Below are positions 1 to 13,931 of a stretch of 64,000 nucleotides of DNA, one piece after another. How positions within the stretch are numbered: the stretch's first letter is position 1; each line of letters begins with the position of its first letter. The position numbers and the translations under genes were made by a program. Origin of the DNA: Coturnix japonica. Taxonomy: Eukaryota; Chordata; Aves; Galliformes; Phasianidae. Location: positions 7,346,094-7,410,093 of the forward strand of contig NC_029527.1 of the NCBI RefSeq assembly GCF_001577835.2, read 5' to 3'. The notes under the pieces are model-generated. The model was given only the letters and a program-made list of their open reading frames with translations, did not search any database and was not told where the DNA came from.

Positions 1-3000
1 CCAGATGCTGGGTTTGAGGCAACAATGATTTGCCACCTTCCCCCCCTCTCTTCCAAGCATCTGATAAAGGAGCTCAGTGCAGCTGTCAACTCCGAGGCAA
101 AGAAAGAATCAAAGCACAAGCTGAACAGAAGGCAGGGAAGCAGAGTCACGAAATATAACCCAAGGAATCAGTGAATGGCCATTTTCCTCATAGGATGAGG
201 AATGGAGATCAGGCGACTTCCATCAGCCTCCCAGTCTGGTATATTAAAAGGCATATCAATCAGTAAGGAAAAAAGAAACACAAACGAATAAAACCCTGTG
301 ACTGTAGATGGGAGGGAGCAGGGAACCGAGCCAGGACTCGCCAGCTGCTTCAATGGGGCGTTTGTCTCTCGTTTCTATTTTTGCGGCACCTCTGTGTAAC
401 CTGGAGGAGATGAGGCTCTGCATGCTAAAGAGGGCAGTCAGCCTTCGTGAAATGGCAAGGATGTAAGCAGGGGAATCAACACTGCCCAGCTCACAGAAAG
501 GAGGGGCGAGGAAGGAGAGAAAGTAGGAGAGGTAAGCAGAGCTGAGAGAGGGAACAAAGGCAGGGAGCGTGCAGCAGGAGCAGCACAGAAGCTCCTGCAC
601 TGGCTGCAAACTCCCCAGCTCTCCAGCTGCCAGCACGGTCAGATGCAAGATGTGGAGGGAGCAGTGACCTTGCTCAAGATGCTTCACCTCTGCAAGGAAG
701 GGAATGGGGGAGATTTCAATAAGAGTAATACTGCAGCGTTACCTTTCCAAGGCAGCTGGAAAAGCGCCAGCCTGGAGCACAGGCATGGAATGAGTTTGCT
801 GGTTGCTGATCCCACCAGTGCCTCAGAAAAGGGCTCCAATTCACAGCAGTGAGGTTTGCTCTGTTCAGCATAGCTGAGGATGTGACATACCAGCCCAGGC
901 AAGGCAGATGGAGGAGCTTTGCTCAGTGGCACAAAAAAAATAAATAAATCTGAGAAAAGAATATGTTCAACCTATCTCCCAAAGTGATGTGAATAAAAGC
1001 AGCTTCGTGTTTCTGAGCAATTCTAGAAGAACCCCAAAGTATTTTCTATGCTAGACAGTCAAGAAGGACTTTATCCCTTTGGCAGAAGGCAAGCCAGCTC
1101 TCCACAGGATGGGGCAGCTGTTTAAAAGCTCCCAGTTGGCCTATTGAATGGGGCTAGAAGTGAAAGAGGAAATCAGTTATTTCTGTATCCAGCTGAAATT
1201 AGAGGAGGGATTTGGGGATATGGAATGGAAGCTAACTGTGACTGTGTCAAATAGCCTTTAAAATTGTCTTGCTTTTTGATTAACAACAAGCAAACCTCAG
1301 TTTTATCTCCAAGGAAATATACCAACATTCCACAATACATCAATCACATGGACTTGAGTGCCCACCAGTTCACCCCTCTCCCCAGCTGGATAAACTGGAT
1401 TTAGCTCTCCTTGGGTGCTGCAACCATAACACACCACCACCAGTCAAGATCAGCCCTTCTTGAGAGGAAAAGCATTTGCCTGAACACAAGCTCTGATGTT
1501 CTTGGCTCTCAGCACCAACTAGCAGAGCCTGCCTGTACAATACCACCCAGGCAGGTATATACGGAGGAGGGGTCAGGGCATCTCCATATTGCCAATGCAG
1601 CAGCCACAACAACATCCATCTGGCCCTGCTGCTGTTGACCTTCCTTTCAAGCCCAGCCCAAACCCAGCAGTTATCAAACAACATTATTTTGTAGGAGAGA
1701 TGGGTCAGGAATGGGTCATTTGTTGATAATCGTTAGGACAGAAACACAATGACCAGATGAGGGAAGCATCTGCCAGGGATATTCCCTCCTCCAGACCACC
1801 TCCAGGAAAAGCTGGGGAGCAAGGCCTGAGGGCAGGGAGGAGAGAGGCCCAGGGGCAGAACAGCCAATGCACAAAGCTTGCTTGAAGAACATGAAAAAAC
1901 ACACAGCTAATTGAAATAACAAAAAAGGATCCCAGCCGCAGACAGTGGAGGAAGTGGAGAGGCTGAATGCTGTTCAGCTGTGGGCTGTCCCAGCTGATTC
2001 CCCTGCTCTCACCTGGAGTCACTGATTGCACAGCTTGCACAGAGAAGCACAAATGCCAGCCATGTAACAGACAGAAATCTCTTTGGTGCTATTTAGTTAC
2101 AGCTACAACCCCAGCCCAGCTCCCACCCAGCCCTGTTGCTGCTCACACACTGCATCAGACCACTCACAAATTCAGCCAGGGCCCCTAATCTCCGACAATA
2201 TTTCTAATTAGGGCTTCAGAAAACAAGATCAGACTGCCATCCTCCTGGGTACTGTCAGCAAGCAGGTCCCTCACCCTGCATCCCTTGCAGCAATTCACCC
2301 TCCCATGGCCCTAATGTGCCTTGCTAAGCAGTGGGAAAGGCAATGCAGGAGCACATGCAGATCCTGCTCTAATTGAAGAGAAGGTGACCAGGCATAACTG
2401 AAGAAGACCTCAAAACTCTTTAGGAGATCTTAAAGCACACAGTAGTTGTGCCAAGCATCTTTCTGCTTTTATAGATCTTTACAGTTAGCAGAATCAGAGA
2501 GCTCAAACACTGGGGCTCAGCGCATGCATGGCTGCACATATTGAGCACGCACGCTCCCTTGCCATTTGCAAGGACTGCAAACATTTGCTCCCCTGACATT
2601 TCAGCAGATAAACACCTACAGCACAAAGACCCAGGTACAACGCTGGCACTACCCCAAGCAGCACCTGCTTCTAGTGATGACTGCAGATGTGCACTGAGAC
2701 CTGACCTCCAGGGACGCAGGGATCCTCAGCCCAGCTTCATGAAGCATCAGCTCTCCCATCCTTATCACCAGTAACAGCAAGACAGCTCCAAGCACCACCA
2801 CCCATCTCCACAGGAGTGACACTACAGAATAAGGTTACAGCAATTCAGCTGAGCCCATCTTCCCCCCTCAGTCAGCCACTGACGCCAGGATCACAACCGT
2901 GCTCGGTTTCAGTCTCCCAGACTGTTTGCCTTCGCTCCCTCCTGCATCGTCTCGGAGCCTTCACACTTCCCTCCTCCACTGCTGCAACGTCTGCTCTCCT

Positions 3001-6000
3001 CCGCGCCTCTCACTACAAACAGCGGCAGTTCCCAGCTCAGGGGGAGATGCAGCCCCTGGGGAAACGGCACCAGGAAGGCAGCTGCAAACAGGAGAAGTGA
3101 ATTTACTTCTCTGTTACCTTTCCTAGCTCCTCTCTCAAAGCAGCCCACAGGCCCCCAGGGGTTAACAAACCGTAGATGAAAGCCACTGATGTAGGGAAAA
3201 ACAACACAGCCCACAGATTGCTTTGCCCTCTCACAGGCCCAAAACATCTCAACTGTCTGCCAAAAATCCACCTTGCCAGGCTCACACTTCTTGCTCAGTC
3301 TCGATCTGGACTGTGCAGCACATGGAGCTGGGTCTGATTTCCAGCACACCAAATGAAGGCGCGTGGCTGCTCCGTCTTTGAGCCCCCCTGCCTGGGCAGA
3401 GCAAGTGCTACCACACAGCGGACATCCCTTCAGGTGTGGCCAAAACGTATCAAAAGCCTTTGATATCCAGCTCAGCCAAAGGAACACTGAAACTCACCAG
3501 GCAGTGAGGCTCAGCACCAGCATCATTAGGGCACATCTTCCTTGCCAGCATCTCTGGCCCCCCACACAAACCGGCACACGTGTCAGCTGTCTCTGCATGA
3601 CTCTGACTGGGCTGTGCTCGTGTGGCTGACAAATAGCATCTCTCCATTCTTTTGGGATTACGTGTTTCAGCTGCTGGCGAGGACTGGAAGCAAGCTCACC
3701 CGTGTGCCAGTCGTGGGCTACGATGCACCTTCATGCAGCCCCTCTCACCACGGCCACTTTTGTTGCTGCTGCTCACTTTATTTACCTGCAAAACACCGGA
3801 GCATCTTCCCACGCTGAGCAGAGGGGAAAAACTTTTGTGTGCTCTGATGTGTAGCTTTCTGCCTGCAGCTTCCCCCTGAGGGCTTAATATAGTTATTTCT
3901 ACCCCTGATGCCTATAATTAAATGAACATTTCCTTATGGCACTGAAGAGGCCAAGGAAAAATTGACTACAGGGAATTTTCATCCATCCTGATTTATAGTC
4001 CCTCAGCTCAGGCTCATTCACGCAGTGTTAACGAATCTTCTAAGTGAGCAGAAGGGAAAAAAAATAATAATAAATAGCCCGTATGCAGACAAGCACCTCA
4101 GGGGACAATGAGAGGGAAAAGACCACTTCCCTCTTCCCTCCCTCTGCTTTTAACCACATCGTTTTCCTAATTGCAAAAGCAAAGGGCTTCAGATACCAGG
4201 AGCCTGTGAAGGTGTTTCCGTGCTTCACCAGCAGATTGCCACTGCCCAGCCCACTGCTGGGACCCTGCTGCAGCGCATGCTGTGTTTCAGCCCATCCTGC
4301 AGGTCCGCAGAGGCTCCTGGCCAGGTAGGGAGGCATCAGCCCCTGCAGCTCTCAGGCTTTAACCAGGCCTGTCTTGAGGGACTGGAGGAGTGAGGCCACA
4401 GTGCACTTCATTATTCCAGGCTGGAACAGCTCCTAAACCACTGAGCAAAGCTGCCAACCAAAATGGGGCTCAGTTTATAAATTCTCAGCAGTCTTGGTCT
4501 CCAATTTGAGATTCCTCCCAATCTAGGTAAGGATCCAGGTCTCTCCAGAGATGCTCAGCTAACCAAGTCCAGCCCACCAAAACCACCACACCCCACCAGG
4601 ATTACTAGTTTCACTGGATTAGGAACTGAGCCTTGCCTCCCATCTCTATGCCTCCCTGCTAAGGAAGCAGAGAGATCACATAAATCCAAGAACCCAAATC
4701 TCTGTATCATCCCCAGCTGGATAGCAACACTAGAAAGTTTCCATCAGTCTCAGCAGAAGAGGAAACACTCCCTCAGCACAGCAGCATCAGCTGTAGTCCT
4801 TTTGGCCGCCAGATTTTAAAACCACCATGAGGTCACTGTCCATCCTCCACAGAGCAAATGCAGCTTTCGAGCAATGGGGACGGGGCCAGGCTGTGCTAAC
4901 AGAATGGTGGGCGAGAATTCAGCAGGTTCTCTCCATGCACATTGCTCAGAGGATGGTTGGCAGGAATAGGGAGCACAGGTGATGAGATGCAGCCAAAGGA
5001 CTTTGGCCAGCTGTGCCCCTAACATGCACAGCCAGCCTCCAGAAACCCACAGAGGCATTTCCCGGCTCAGCTCAGGCACAGCTTATTGCATCGGTGCCAC
5101 AAAGTATTGGCACAGCACCACAACAGGTTTTCTGATCCGTTTTGCTCTTTAAGCTCACTATTGTTTGCAAACCTAAAAGGCTTTATCCCTTCTCTTTAGG
5201 GAGCCCCGGACCACAGGGGTGAAGCACCGTACAGCCGTTCAGGGGCAGAGCATTTCCGCAGAGCTTACAGATGGCACATTCCCCCACAAACGTTTTCAGG
5301 AGACTGGGGTAATGAGATGGGCACGGCGGGGGGCTGCGTGTCACTGTATCACAGCTCGGTCGTGCTGGAAGACAGAGACTGGTTGGGAAATGAGCCCTTC
5401 CCTCCCTGCCAGAATGACTCAAGACAAAGACTCCCCCACACTTGAGCTGTCCCTGTTCTGAACTCCTGCTCCTCAGCCTCACTCAAACCAGATTTCGGTA
5501 CAAAAGAGATGGTGGTGGGGAGGGAGAGCGCAATCCCAGCCTCACGAGTCCCGAAGCCCTTTGTTGGGAAATCTCCCCAGATCATTTAAAAACAGGAGCT
5601 CAGCCCTCTCAACTATTCCGAGCGCAATTATTCCTGCACTCCATTGCCGTTCCCTGGCACGCTACCTCTCCTCCAAGAGCAAGGCTCTCGGTGGGAACGC
5701 GGAGCAATTTGTGGTTCCCCTTTCCTTTGTGGCAGTTTGGCGGTAGGCAGTAAAACCCCCACGGCGCCAGGAGATGCCGTCCGTCCAACTGAGAGCGGTT
5801 TGGGGGCAGCAAGGTGCCGGAGCATTGGGGAGAGCAGCGGGCGATGTACACCGTGACCGAATCCTACGGGGAGCAACAGCCGACCCACACTAGGGACTCT
5901 ATGCCTGGGGGCGGCTCGCTACCCTCATGGGGTGCTGGTGCCCAGGGGACGGCAGCCAGCACCGCGAGTTACGCTGCTTGGTACCAAGGGAAGACACAAC

Positions 6001-6104
6001 ACACATCCCGTGGCACCGCGATGCTCGGGGCCACCCAAAGGGAAGGACGGCCCACACCCACCGCCGGCACCGCTCGGCCCCCCCCGCTCCCATCCTTCAC
6101 TCAC
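1..6104 (-). other. Probable PODXL2 intron 1 (no exon recognised)
   Basis: This stretch lies downstream, on the minus strand, of the signal-peptide exon at 6105-6150, so it should be the start of that gene's first intron. I read both strands and found no segment resembling the acidic, Ser/Thr-rich ectodomain or the membrane and tail exons expected of a podocalyxin-like protein. The open frames here, the longest being 192 codons on the minus strand at 2909-3487, resemble no family I know and show no coding pattern. The DNA is unique-looking and moderately GC-rich, without recognisable repeats. Confidence 0.5.
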
Positions 6105-6420
6105 CGGTGGCCAGGAGGAGCGGCAGCAGCGCTCGGTGCAACGGCTGCATGGCGGCGGCCGCTGCCCTGCCGCGCCGCCTCTTCACGGGGAGCGGGGCCG
6201 CCCCGCAGCCCGCCGGGCTCTGCCCCTCGTCGCCGCCTCGCCCGCCCGCCGCCCGGCCCCGCGCTGCATCCCGCCGCCCGGCGCCGCCTCCTGCCGCCGC
6301 TCCGAGGGCGGGGGAACGTTCCGAGGCGGCCCCTCGCGCCTCGCCACACAACGAGCCCCGGCGGCTGCGTGCGAGGGCGGACGGTGACCTGCCCCCCCGC
6401 GGTGCCGCCACAGAACGGCC
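5960..6420. promoter_or_regulatory. CpG island over the first exon of the left-hand gene (probable PODXL2 promoter)
   Basis: CpG and GC density rise sharply here compared with flanks, with runs such as GCCCGCCCGCCGCCCGGCCCCG near 6240-6265. It spans the signal-peptide exon and its 5'UTR, and no TATA box is visible, as expected for a CpG-type promoter firing on the minus strand. The long open frames through it on both strands come from lack of AT-rich stop codons, not from coding. Confidence 0.65.
6105..6150 (-). CDS. PODXL2: First coding exon, signal peptide; probable podocalyxin-like 2 (endoglycan)
   Basis: On the minus strand an ATG at 6150-6148 sits in a near-perfect Kozak context (GCCGCCGCCATGC). 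It opens 15 codons plus one base, reading MQPLHRALLPLLLAT, then meets a consensus donor GTGAGT at 6104. The peptide is a short positively charged start followed by a Leu/Ala core, typical of a secretory signal sequence. The gene name rests on order and direction: in human, PODXL2 follows MCM2 on the same strand, as this exon does here. PODXL2 is a sialomucin that can serve as a selectin ligand. A signal peptide is too short and variable to prove identity, so another secreted or membrane protein is possible. The remaining exons lie beyond the left edge. Confidence 0.55.
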
Positions 6421-6824
6421 ACACATTAAAGACCTGGTCCCGAGTGTCACCGGGCTGCAAATACAACGAGACTCCAAGGCAAAGGACACAGAATCGCATC
6501 AGTCCCTTTCCACTGGTGTTTCCAAGCTTCCCCTCGCAGCGATCGCTGTGAAAATCACCTTTTTCTTTGGTTCCAAATTAATTTTCTCTCATCACGCAGC
6601 GCCAGGAGAGCAGGTAATGCCAAAATCAAACACCTCATGATCTGTGTGAGGAGGCAGCAGCGCTGCCGTGGCCTCACCAGATGCCTTCACACTATCCCCC
6701 AGGTAAAGGTGTGTTTTTATTCTGAAGAACTGAATGTTCTTTGGTTGAAGAGTGAATCTTCTGAAACCTGAGGGTATTTTTTTACTATCACGAGCCAAGG
6801 CCCAGCACACCCTCCTAAAGGAAT

Positions 6825-7056
6825 GAGAGGGAATGGCCTCGAGTCACAGGTTCAGGTTGGATGTTAGGAAAAGCTCCTCTGAGAGAGTGGTGGGGCACTG
6901 TCATGGGCTGCCCAGGGAGGTGGTGGAGTCACCATCCCTGGAGGTGTTCAAAAAACATGTATATGTGGCACTGAGAGACATGACTTAGTGGTGGTGGTAG
7001 GTGGGTGGTTGAACTTGATGTCCTTAGAGGTCTTTTCCAACCTTTATGATTCTAGT
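6825..7056 (+). mobile_element. CR1 LINE, 3'-end fragment
   Basis: The sequence carries the usual CR1 3'-terminal succession: a GGTTGGATGTTAGGAAAAG stretch, then GAGGTGGTGGAGTCACCATC, then TCTTTTCCAACC, ending close to the ATGATTCT tail. It is 5'-truncated, as nearly all avian CR1 copies are, and moderately diverged. It lies between the left-hand CpG island and the intergenic region. Confidence 0.9.
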
Positions 7057-7059
7057 GAG

Positions 7060-10000
7060 ACAAAACAACCAGGCCCAGGTCTTTGGTACAATCAGTACCA
7101 CCCAGCCCCATGCAGCAGTTACCCCATAAGGGCAGGTGATGTGCTGGCAGCACCCATTACCCAGCACAGCAAAGCCAAGCCAGCAGGCATGAACCAAAGC
7201 ACTCGCTTTTGGCTTCTTTTGGACCACATCCTCCAGCACTCTGAAAGTCCTTTTTATTCCAGAATCAATGCAGCCCCCAGCCCCCACCGAGCAGGAAATG
7301 CAGCAGGAACTTCTGAGCCGCCGCTTAGTCCTTTGCTGAGATAAAAACCCCTCAGTGCACTCAGGCTCTAGCCCATGCATGGCATTTAATGAATGCTCTT
7401 GTCATTTTTCACTTTTCTGCTGGTAATTTGGCTGTCTCAGCGTGCAGGTGGCTTACTATGAGCGAGTAACTAAGAGCCTTTCAGATCTCCTGACCCTGCC
7501 ACATCCAGCCCCTGAATCTTAGAAACTGGATCCAGTGTCTCCAGCAGCCCAATGGCATCAAAGGAAGCGCTGAGACGCCCTCATGAATTACACGGCCTCG
7601 CATCAGGGGAAAGGGAACCATGCAGGAACAGCAGTGTGCTCCTATGAGGCTCATGGTGCTCCTTGGGTTCATTTTGATATTATACATCGAGAAAAAGGGA
7701 ATATGAAATGAGAAGATGTATCTTAGACAAGAAAATGAATTAAAATTAGAGGTAACATGCATCAGCCAGCAAAGCACAGAGCAGCCAGGAGGGATGAGCA
7801 GCAGCTGAGCTCTTTAGAAATGGCACGAACTGAAACACAGCCCAGCCCATGTTATACAGCCTCAAATAGGGATGGCTGGCTCAGCTCTCCCAAGGTATTG
7901 ACAGCTTTATAGGCAACAGCTTGCCATTTCTCCTTTGATCTTCTCCAGCCCCCCTACCTGAGGTTTGTTCTCCAATGATGTTCAGAGTGTTGGTAAAAGG
8001 GGCTTTGCAATTGCACTAAATGCTTTTTATAGCTGCTTCAAAGCCATTGAGAAAAGTGATAGCAGGAGAAACTTTTCTAGGTATTACCATTATCTGCGCT
8101 TCTCTGTTCTCCTTCAAAATTGTTCAATTTCACAGTTACGTCTATTAGAGGGAATCAAAAAGGAAGCGTGTATTTTAGGCTGGCACAACTGGAAATCCTT
8201 CTGCTGTCTCTCCCTGTAAGTTACCGTAACAGCTTTTGCCTTCAGGAAATTCAACCAGCTTTCTGATTTCAATGCAAGGGTCACGTTGTGTTCCACAATA
8301 CTTGCAAACAAATGCTACCGAAGTAGAGGAATGAAGTGATAGCTAAGGGGAAGAATTTGGTGCCTCCAACTTGTTAATTAAAAATAAATTAAGCACAAGT
8401 CTAATCTCCGCAGAAATAGATTTTGTTCTGAAGCTCCAGTTTTTGGGTTTTTTTTTAAAGACAAAAGCAATGCATCAATTTGAAATACGCTGTTAAGTTT
8501 TGTTCTCCTAAATACAGCAAAACTGAACTCACCTACAAAGATGAAAGTGATCTATTGCCCTTGCTCAGCAGAGAAAGAAAATAAGCAATAAGCAGAACAA
8601 ATACACAGTCAGATGTTAAGCTCTTACAGTGTTAGAAATGTAAGATGTCAGTATCATTAGGGAAAAAGTTTAACCCTCTGTTGTTTGCCCACTCACAAAA
8701 GTCCATACAATAGAAAACTATCTGTGGCCATTATTACAGCAGGTGAAGGAAAATAAGCTACTTTCAGACCTTGCCCGGTGACTTTGATTGCTGGCTTCTT
8801 GGGACAGAGACTCGGTGACACAGCAGGTTTGTGGTACACCAAGTGGTTTAACCCCATCTGCTGTGAGGCTGAGCAGCTTTTTGGCACCTTGTTCCACCTT
8901 GAGGGGAGGGCTTGAGACTGTCCTGCCCCTCCTTTCTGAGGCACAAGGAAGGATTTAACCTCTCCCTTATTATGATGTGAATTTATTTCAGAGTCTCTGG
9001 CAAGCTTTATATAAGCTTGTTTGCTGAGTTAGCCTTTTTAATGCTGGAATTCTGAAGCATTCTGACAGAACCAAGAAGGGATGGGTACCCACTGTTCTTA
9101 CATAGCCCAGCCATGCAGCTGCTCTGTGGTTTCTGCTCTCCTCCAAAATCACGCTGGGAAACACATATAATAAACACTTTGAGAGGAGAAACCTGGAGCA
9201 GTTGGATCCTTCCAGGATGTGCTGGAATTAGAGGGAAACTGAATCTGCTCCACAGAGAGCCCAGGAGTGGGAGCAAGATTTTCTATATCAGTCTGAGCCA
9301 CTATATCTGCACCAGCTTCCTCCCCTTAGGGCACGCTGCTCACCTGGGACACAGCGCTGTTACCAGTCCTGCTTGCTTCCCATCTCCTGATCCAATGTGG
9401 TGGAAAAGCAAGCATGAGTGCTTTACTTTTTCTCCCAGTTTTCACATGTCCCCTGCTGCTTCCCCTCCCTGATGGTCTGCATTTCTCTCCTCACTAAAGC
9501 AGAGCCGATTGCTGCATTAATAGCCAGGCCGTTCTCCTGCAGCAGGCTCTGACAGCAAACCTCAGCGGACTCCTAGAGGGCAGACGAAAACAAAGCTATA
9601 TTGAATTTGATTAAGGGGCCAGAATAACCTTTAAGAGAGCCACCTGAGGCAAGGTGGCAGTCAGCTCTCCAGCTGAAAGCCAAAGCTAGTTCCTTCACAT
9701 TACAGGGACAGAGCTCCCCACTCTAGAGGATGAACAACCCAATTCCATTACTGATTTACAGCAAGCATGCAGAGAGTTGGTCACAGCATTCAGATGGCAT
9801 GAGGGGTAACTACTGAACTCCCAGCCAGGAAGGATGTGATCTCTTGAGGCTATTTCACATCATTTGAGCTGGGTTTCTGCATGACATTAAAAAACAACCT
9901 TTATTTCTGCATTGAGCTTAGAAACTCAGTTCCTAAGCAGAGCCTACATGCCCTTCTGGAAAATGTTGTAGAGAGATGGAAAAATCTGCAAAAATACAGA

Positions 10001-13000
10001 AAACAAGATAAAAGAGTAGGCAAACCTCAGATTTGCTCGAGATTTTTTACAGGAATAAAAGTATAAACAGGCTAAAGCCCAGCAGAGATGAACAGTAATA
10101 TTTCTACTCCCAGATGGAGCTTAAATAGAGCACTTGGGCCATGGGTGTGGGTGATGAACCCAGATGATGCTATTCAGGGTAATGAAGGCCTACTAGCACT
10201 CTCGATGCCCAGATCCCACTGGCTTTTCTTCCTTGTACAGGAACCTGAGATAGCATTTAGAGGGAGTGCTGGACCCTCAGTGAACAAAGTGTCTTCTCTG
10301 GAAGAAGCCCTGAGTAGTTCAGAGGTTATACTTCATAGGTTATGCTTTTCCTTGCTAAACTGGAAAGCTCAGTGTTTCTTTGAGAGAAAGTCCATAGCAG
10401 TTCCATAGCAGTTGGCTAAGCTGGGATGTAATCAACTGCAGGGCAGAGGGAGCAACCTGCATCTGAAGAAGGCTAGTATTTGTTGACCCCGGGAATAAAC
10501 ATGCACTGTCTTATGGGGACTGCTGGCACTCCTACAGCTGTGTTTCTGCATGGTTTGATGAGACTGAAGATCTTCTACATCTTTTATGCAGAACTGTTAT
10601 TTTCAAGTCTCCCTGAGCACCAAACAACCCAGAAGAGAAGCTGGCAGCTTCTCTAGGTTTCCCCCATAACCCACTTCTCCTTTCCTTTAGAGGGGAGTGC
10701 CTTGTGAGATGAGCGGAAAGCAGCACAGCCTGCTTCCAAGGAGCCTTTGCTCTAAAGATGCAGTGCTCAGCAGCCCCTTGAGGCTCCCTGAAGACATTTA
10801 GTTATGGCTGAGGACTGTGCTGGATGGCTGGAGTCATTGGCAGACCAGTGCTCCATGATAATGGAGACATTAAATCAGTCACGGCAGCATGAACTGCATA
10901 ATAGATACAAAATACAGCAGAAGTCTGATCCAATTTTGGTTCTACATTGTTAAGTGGTGTAGTATCTCAGGGGATGGAAAAACACTAGGAAGTATGGAGC
11001 GCATTCCCCATGCAGCATAGCACAAGAGGTAGCAGTCTACTTGCCTGCAACTGTAGATATAGAACTTTCTTATACGTATTCCCATACTGTATTAATAGCT
11101 CTGCAATTGCACGCTGGAATTCACCTGACCAGATCAGCTGTGGTGAACAAAGACAGAGCCATAAGCACAAGAAATGAATCTCCTGGCTCAACTGCAGCTG
11201 GTTGGTCTGCTCTAGGACAAGGTAACACTATCCAGTATTGCCACTTTATCTTGAGCTCTGCTGTGCTGTGAAAGTTCTTGATAACCAGCTTCTAGCCAGC
11301 TCTTCAGTGAGCACACAGGAGATGGACAGATAAAGTTCCAGCCAATGTCTGCTATAAGAGAAATTGAAATAATGCTGGTCTAGAAATGATGTACGTGCTA
11401 TTCTTTCCAAGTGGCTTTGGCATTGATTTGGGGAAAAAAAAATACAATGTAATGGAAGTAAAATTTCCTGTTCTTGGAGGGCATCTGCCATTTGACAAGC
11501 AGACTCACAAACAGATGCTAGTACATGGGATACAACTCAGGACCTGCAAATGTAGCAGTAAAGGCAGAAGCTCCCAAGATTCTAAACCTTTTCAGTAAGA
11601 AGGAAAGGGCTTGCAAGAAGGAGGAAGGATTTCTAACTCCCCTTTTTTCCATCTTGCATACCCTAACAAATTAGCTGGCTATCTGAAGGCACCTGCAGAT
11701 ACAGCGTATGTATTTGTATATATCACAGAACATCCTGAGTCCCAGGGGACCCACAAGGATCAGGCTTATACTCCATCTAGGCAGAATGCTCCACACTGGG
11801 CTGAGGACTAACAGTTTTTTATGAGATGCAGAGCCATGCTGTTCCCTCAGGAGCATGAACACAGCATGTTCAAATTAAACTGGATCAGGATCTGACCCAT
11901 TGTGCCCTTTTCGAATCAAGATGTTCTTCCAATCCTATCTGATTAAAAGGGATGCTGCCTGGCATCACAGAGCTCCGCCTGCTTTGCGGACAGCAAGCCC
12001 ATCACCTTTCCATCTGTGCCCAGACACAAACTGCTGTGGACCAACCTCACCTCCCCAGAACATTGCTTTTGCCACAGGTGGTCAGAGGCAGCGTGCAGCA
12101 TCCAAATCTCAGCAGCAAGAAGTGCTCAAGATTGACTACACTCAGGGTTGTCTGGGGAGCAACTCGTTTCATGTGTGGCTTGGCTAGATATCTCCAGAGC
12201 CCTGCAGGAAAATCCTTGCTACACTCAGCTGGAACATGCCCCCTGGCAAGGCAGCCCCTGCTTAAAGCAGCATCTATTTTCACCCGTCTGCACCCCCATC
12301 CAGACCAGACACCTGATGCTGTCAACAGCCCAAGTTTGCTCCAGGGAACCTGGAAAGCTCAGTGGCCGTGAGAGGAGGAACATGCCTTCAGACTGGCATT
12401 AACACTCCACTGAGCGGCTCATGTCAACATTAGCAAGGGCACAGCTGCAAAAATTCATTGCTCTGCTGGATGCTGGCAACACAAGGTAGAAAGGCATATC
12501 TATCTTTGTAGTGAAGATTCAAGATGAGGCAGTGAGTGAAGTTGCTCTCCCCAGGGACTGCCCCTGTGCCTGGCCCCTGGCATTAGATGAGGTGCTAATA
12601 TAGCTGTGCCCAGGGCTCAGGAGCCACTCTGGCTTTCCTTACTCCATGTCTCCAGGCTCACAGCTGCACTGCTATCCCCACCACAGATCTGACACAAGCT
12701 CACATTCAGAGAGCAAAGGGCAAGATCAGGCAAGGAGGGCATGCCAGGAAAGTGACTCTGAAGGCTGCCTGCAGAAAGCCCTGGTAGACGGAGACCCAGT
12801 GGGAAGGGAAAAAGCCAGCCAAAACAGTTAAACAAATACACAGGAGGGAGCTGGCAGACAGAAAAGGCAACACACTGAGCCAGTTTCAGATGAGAGTCAT
12901 GTGCTAGGCCCCCAGCAGGGTTCAAGCTCCTGAACAACAACCAGGCTGAGAGGGGACACACACACACACATCACCATGACAAAACTCCACAATGCTGGCA

Positions 13001-13910
13001 GCTAGGGACGTGTCTGCTCAGCCAACACCAAATTGCAGCAGCCAGCTTACAAATTCTCCTGAGCACAGGCAGGAGGAGGCTGGAGATGCTGTACAGTCCC
13101 CACATCCAACCAGAAAAAGCACATTCACTTCAGTAAACCCTGGAGAAGTTTGACTGTTTCTCCTAGACTGGTATCCCCAAGTGCCAGCCAAGGTGGCAGA
13201 TAAGTGCTGTTCTAGAACAGTCTTGAGGTGACAGCAGCATTTAAGGGACAGAGTCCCACAGTGGGATCAAAACTCCAGGTTAGAGCTGGGAGGGAATGGC
13301 AGCTTATGTGGCTGTGCTGTGCACGGTCATGTCTTGGTATCTACCCCCAAGGAGGAGATGCAATAGCTGAAACCACTACAGGCAGGACTCATCTCCCTCT
13401 GTTTGCATGAGCAATGCCCACCAACTTGGAGACCACAGGATGTATGTACCCAGGCCATAACCCACCAGCAAACTGCTGAGCAGCTGGTGCAGCTTCAGGT
13501 TGCGTAGCTATGCTCTACCTCCACACTATAACTGAAGGACTTTAAAAGAAAAGGAGAAAGGAAACACAAAAGTATTGGAAAACAAATTGTATTAAAATGC
13601 ACAGAGTAAGAAAATTGCATATGAATTATCACCACATCTTACCCTCCCCTTAATTTCTCCAACTCACGGCTTCTCTACTGCTACTCTTCAAAATATCTAG
13701 ATAAAATCTGAATAAAAGGATACGAGGTGCTGCTCAGTTCAGGTGCCAGCACTCAGATAGAGCTGTAGATTCACATCAGCTGACAGCTGTGCTGAGCTAT
13801 CACCAACTGAGTCAGGGGAAACCCTTTCCCTGATGCTTCTGGATACTGCCCCTGCATGTTTGGAAGACACTTCCACTGCCCATTCATGCCACCCCTATTA
13901 TTATAAATGT
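7060..13910. other. Intergenic region between the left-hand promoter and the MCM2 3' end
   Basis: I find no exon-like segment with splice sites and no recognisable repeat in this 6.9 kb. Open frames are short (the longest about 139 codons) and lack any family resemblance. A short CA run lies near 12957-12969. AT-rich sequence at 8370-8400, with TTAATTAAAAATAAATTAAG, could be regulatory, but nothing in the sequence proves it. Confidence 0.6.
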
Positions 13911-13911
13911 T

Positions 13912-13931
13912 TTTATTATAAAAGCTTTATT
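13912..13931 (-). terminator. MCM2: Candidate MCM2 poly(A) signals
   Basis: Two minus-strand AATAAA hexamers (TTTATT on the plus strand at 13912-13917 and 13926-13931) are the first ones met after the MCM2 stop codon, about 595 bases downstream. That gives a 3'UTR of ordinary length. Which of the two is used cannot be told from sequence. Confidence 0.55.

Noticed and set aside
2909-3487. Minus-strand open frame of 192 codons in the probable PODXL2 intron
   Set aside because: No family resemblance, mixed composition, and no convincing splice pair linking it to the signal-peptide exon.
5814-6640. Two plus-strand open frames of about 240 codons
   Set aside because: They run across the CpG island of the left-hand gene; Arg/Pro/Ala-rich translations are what GC-rich DNA gives by chance.
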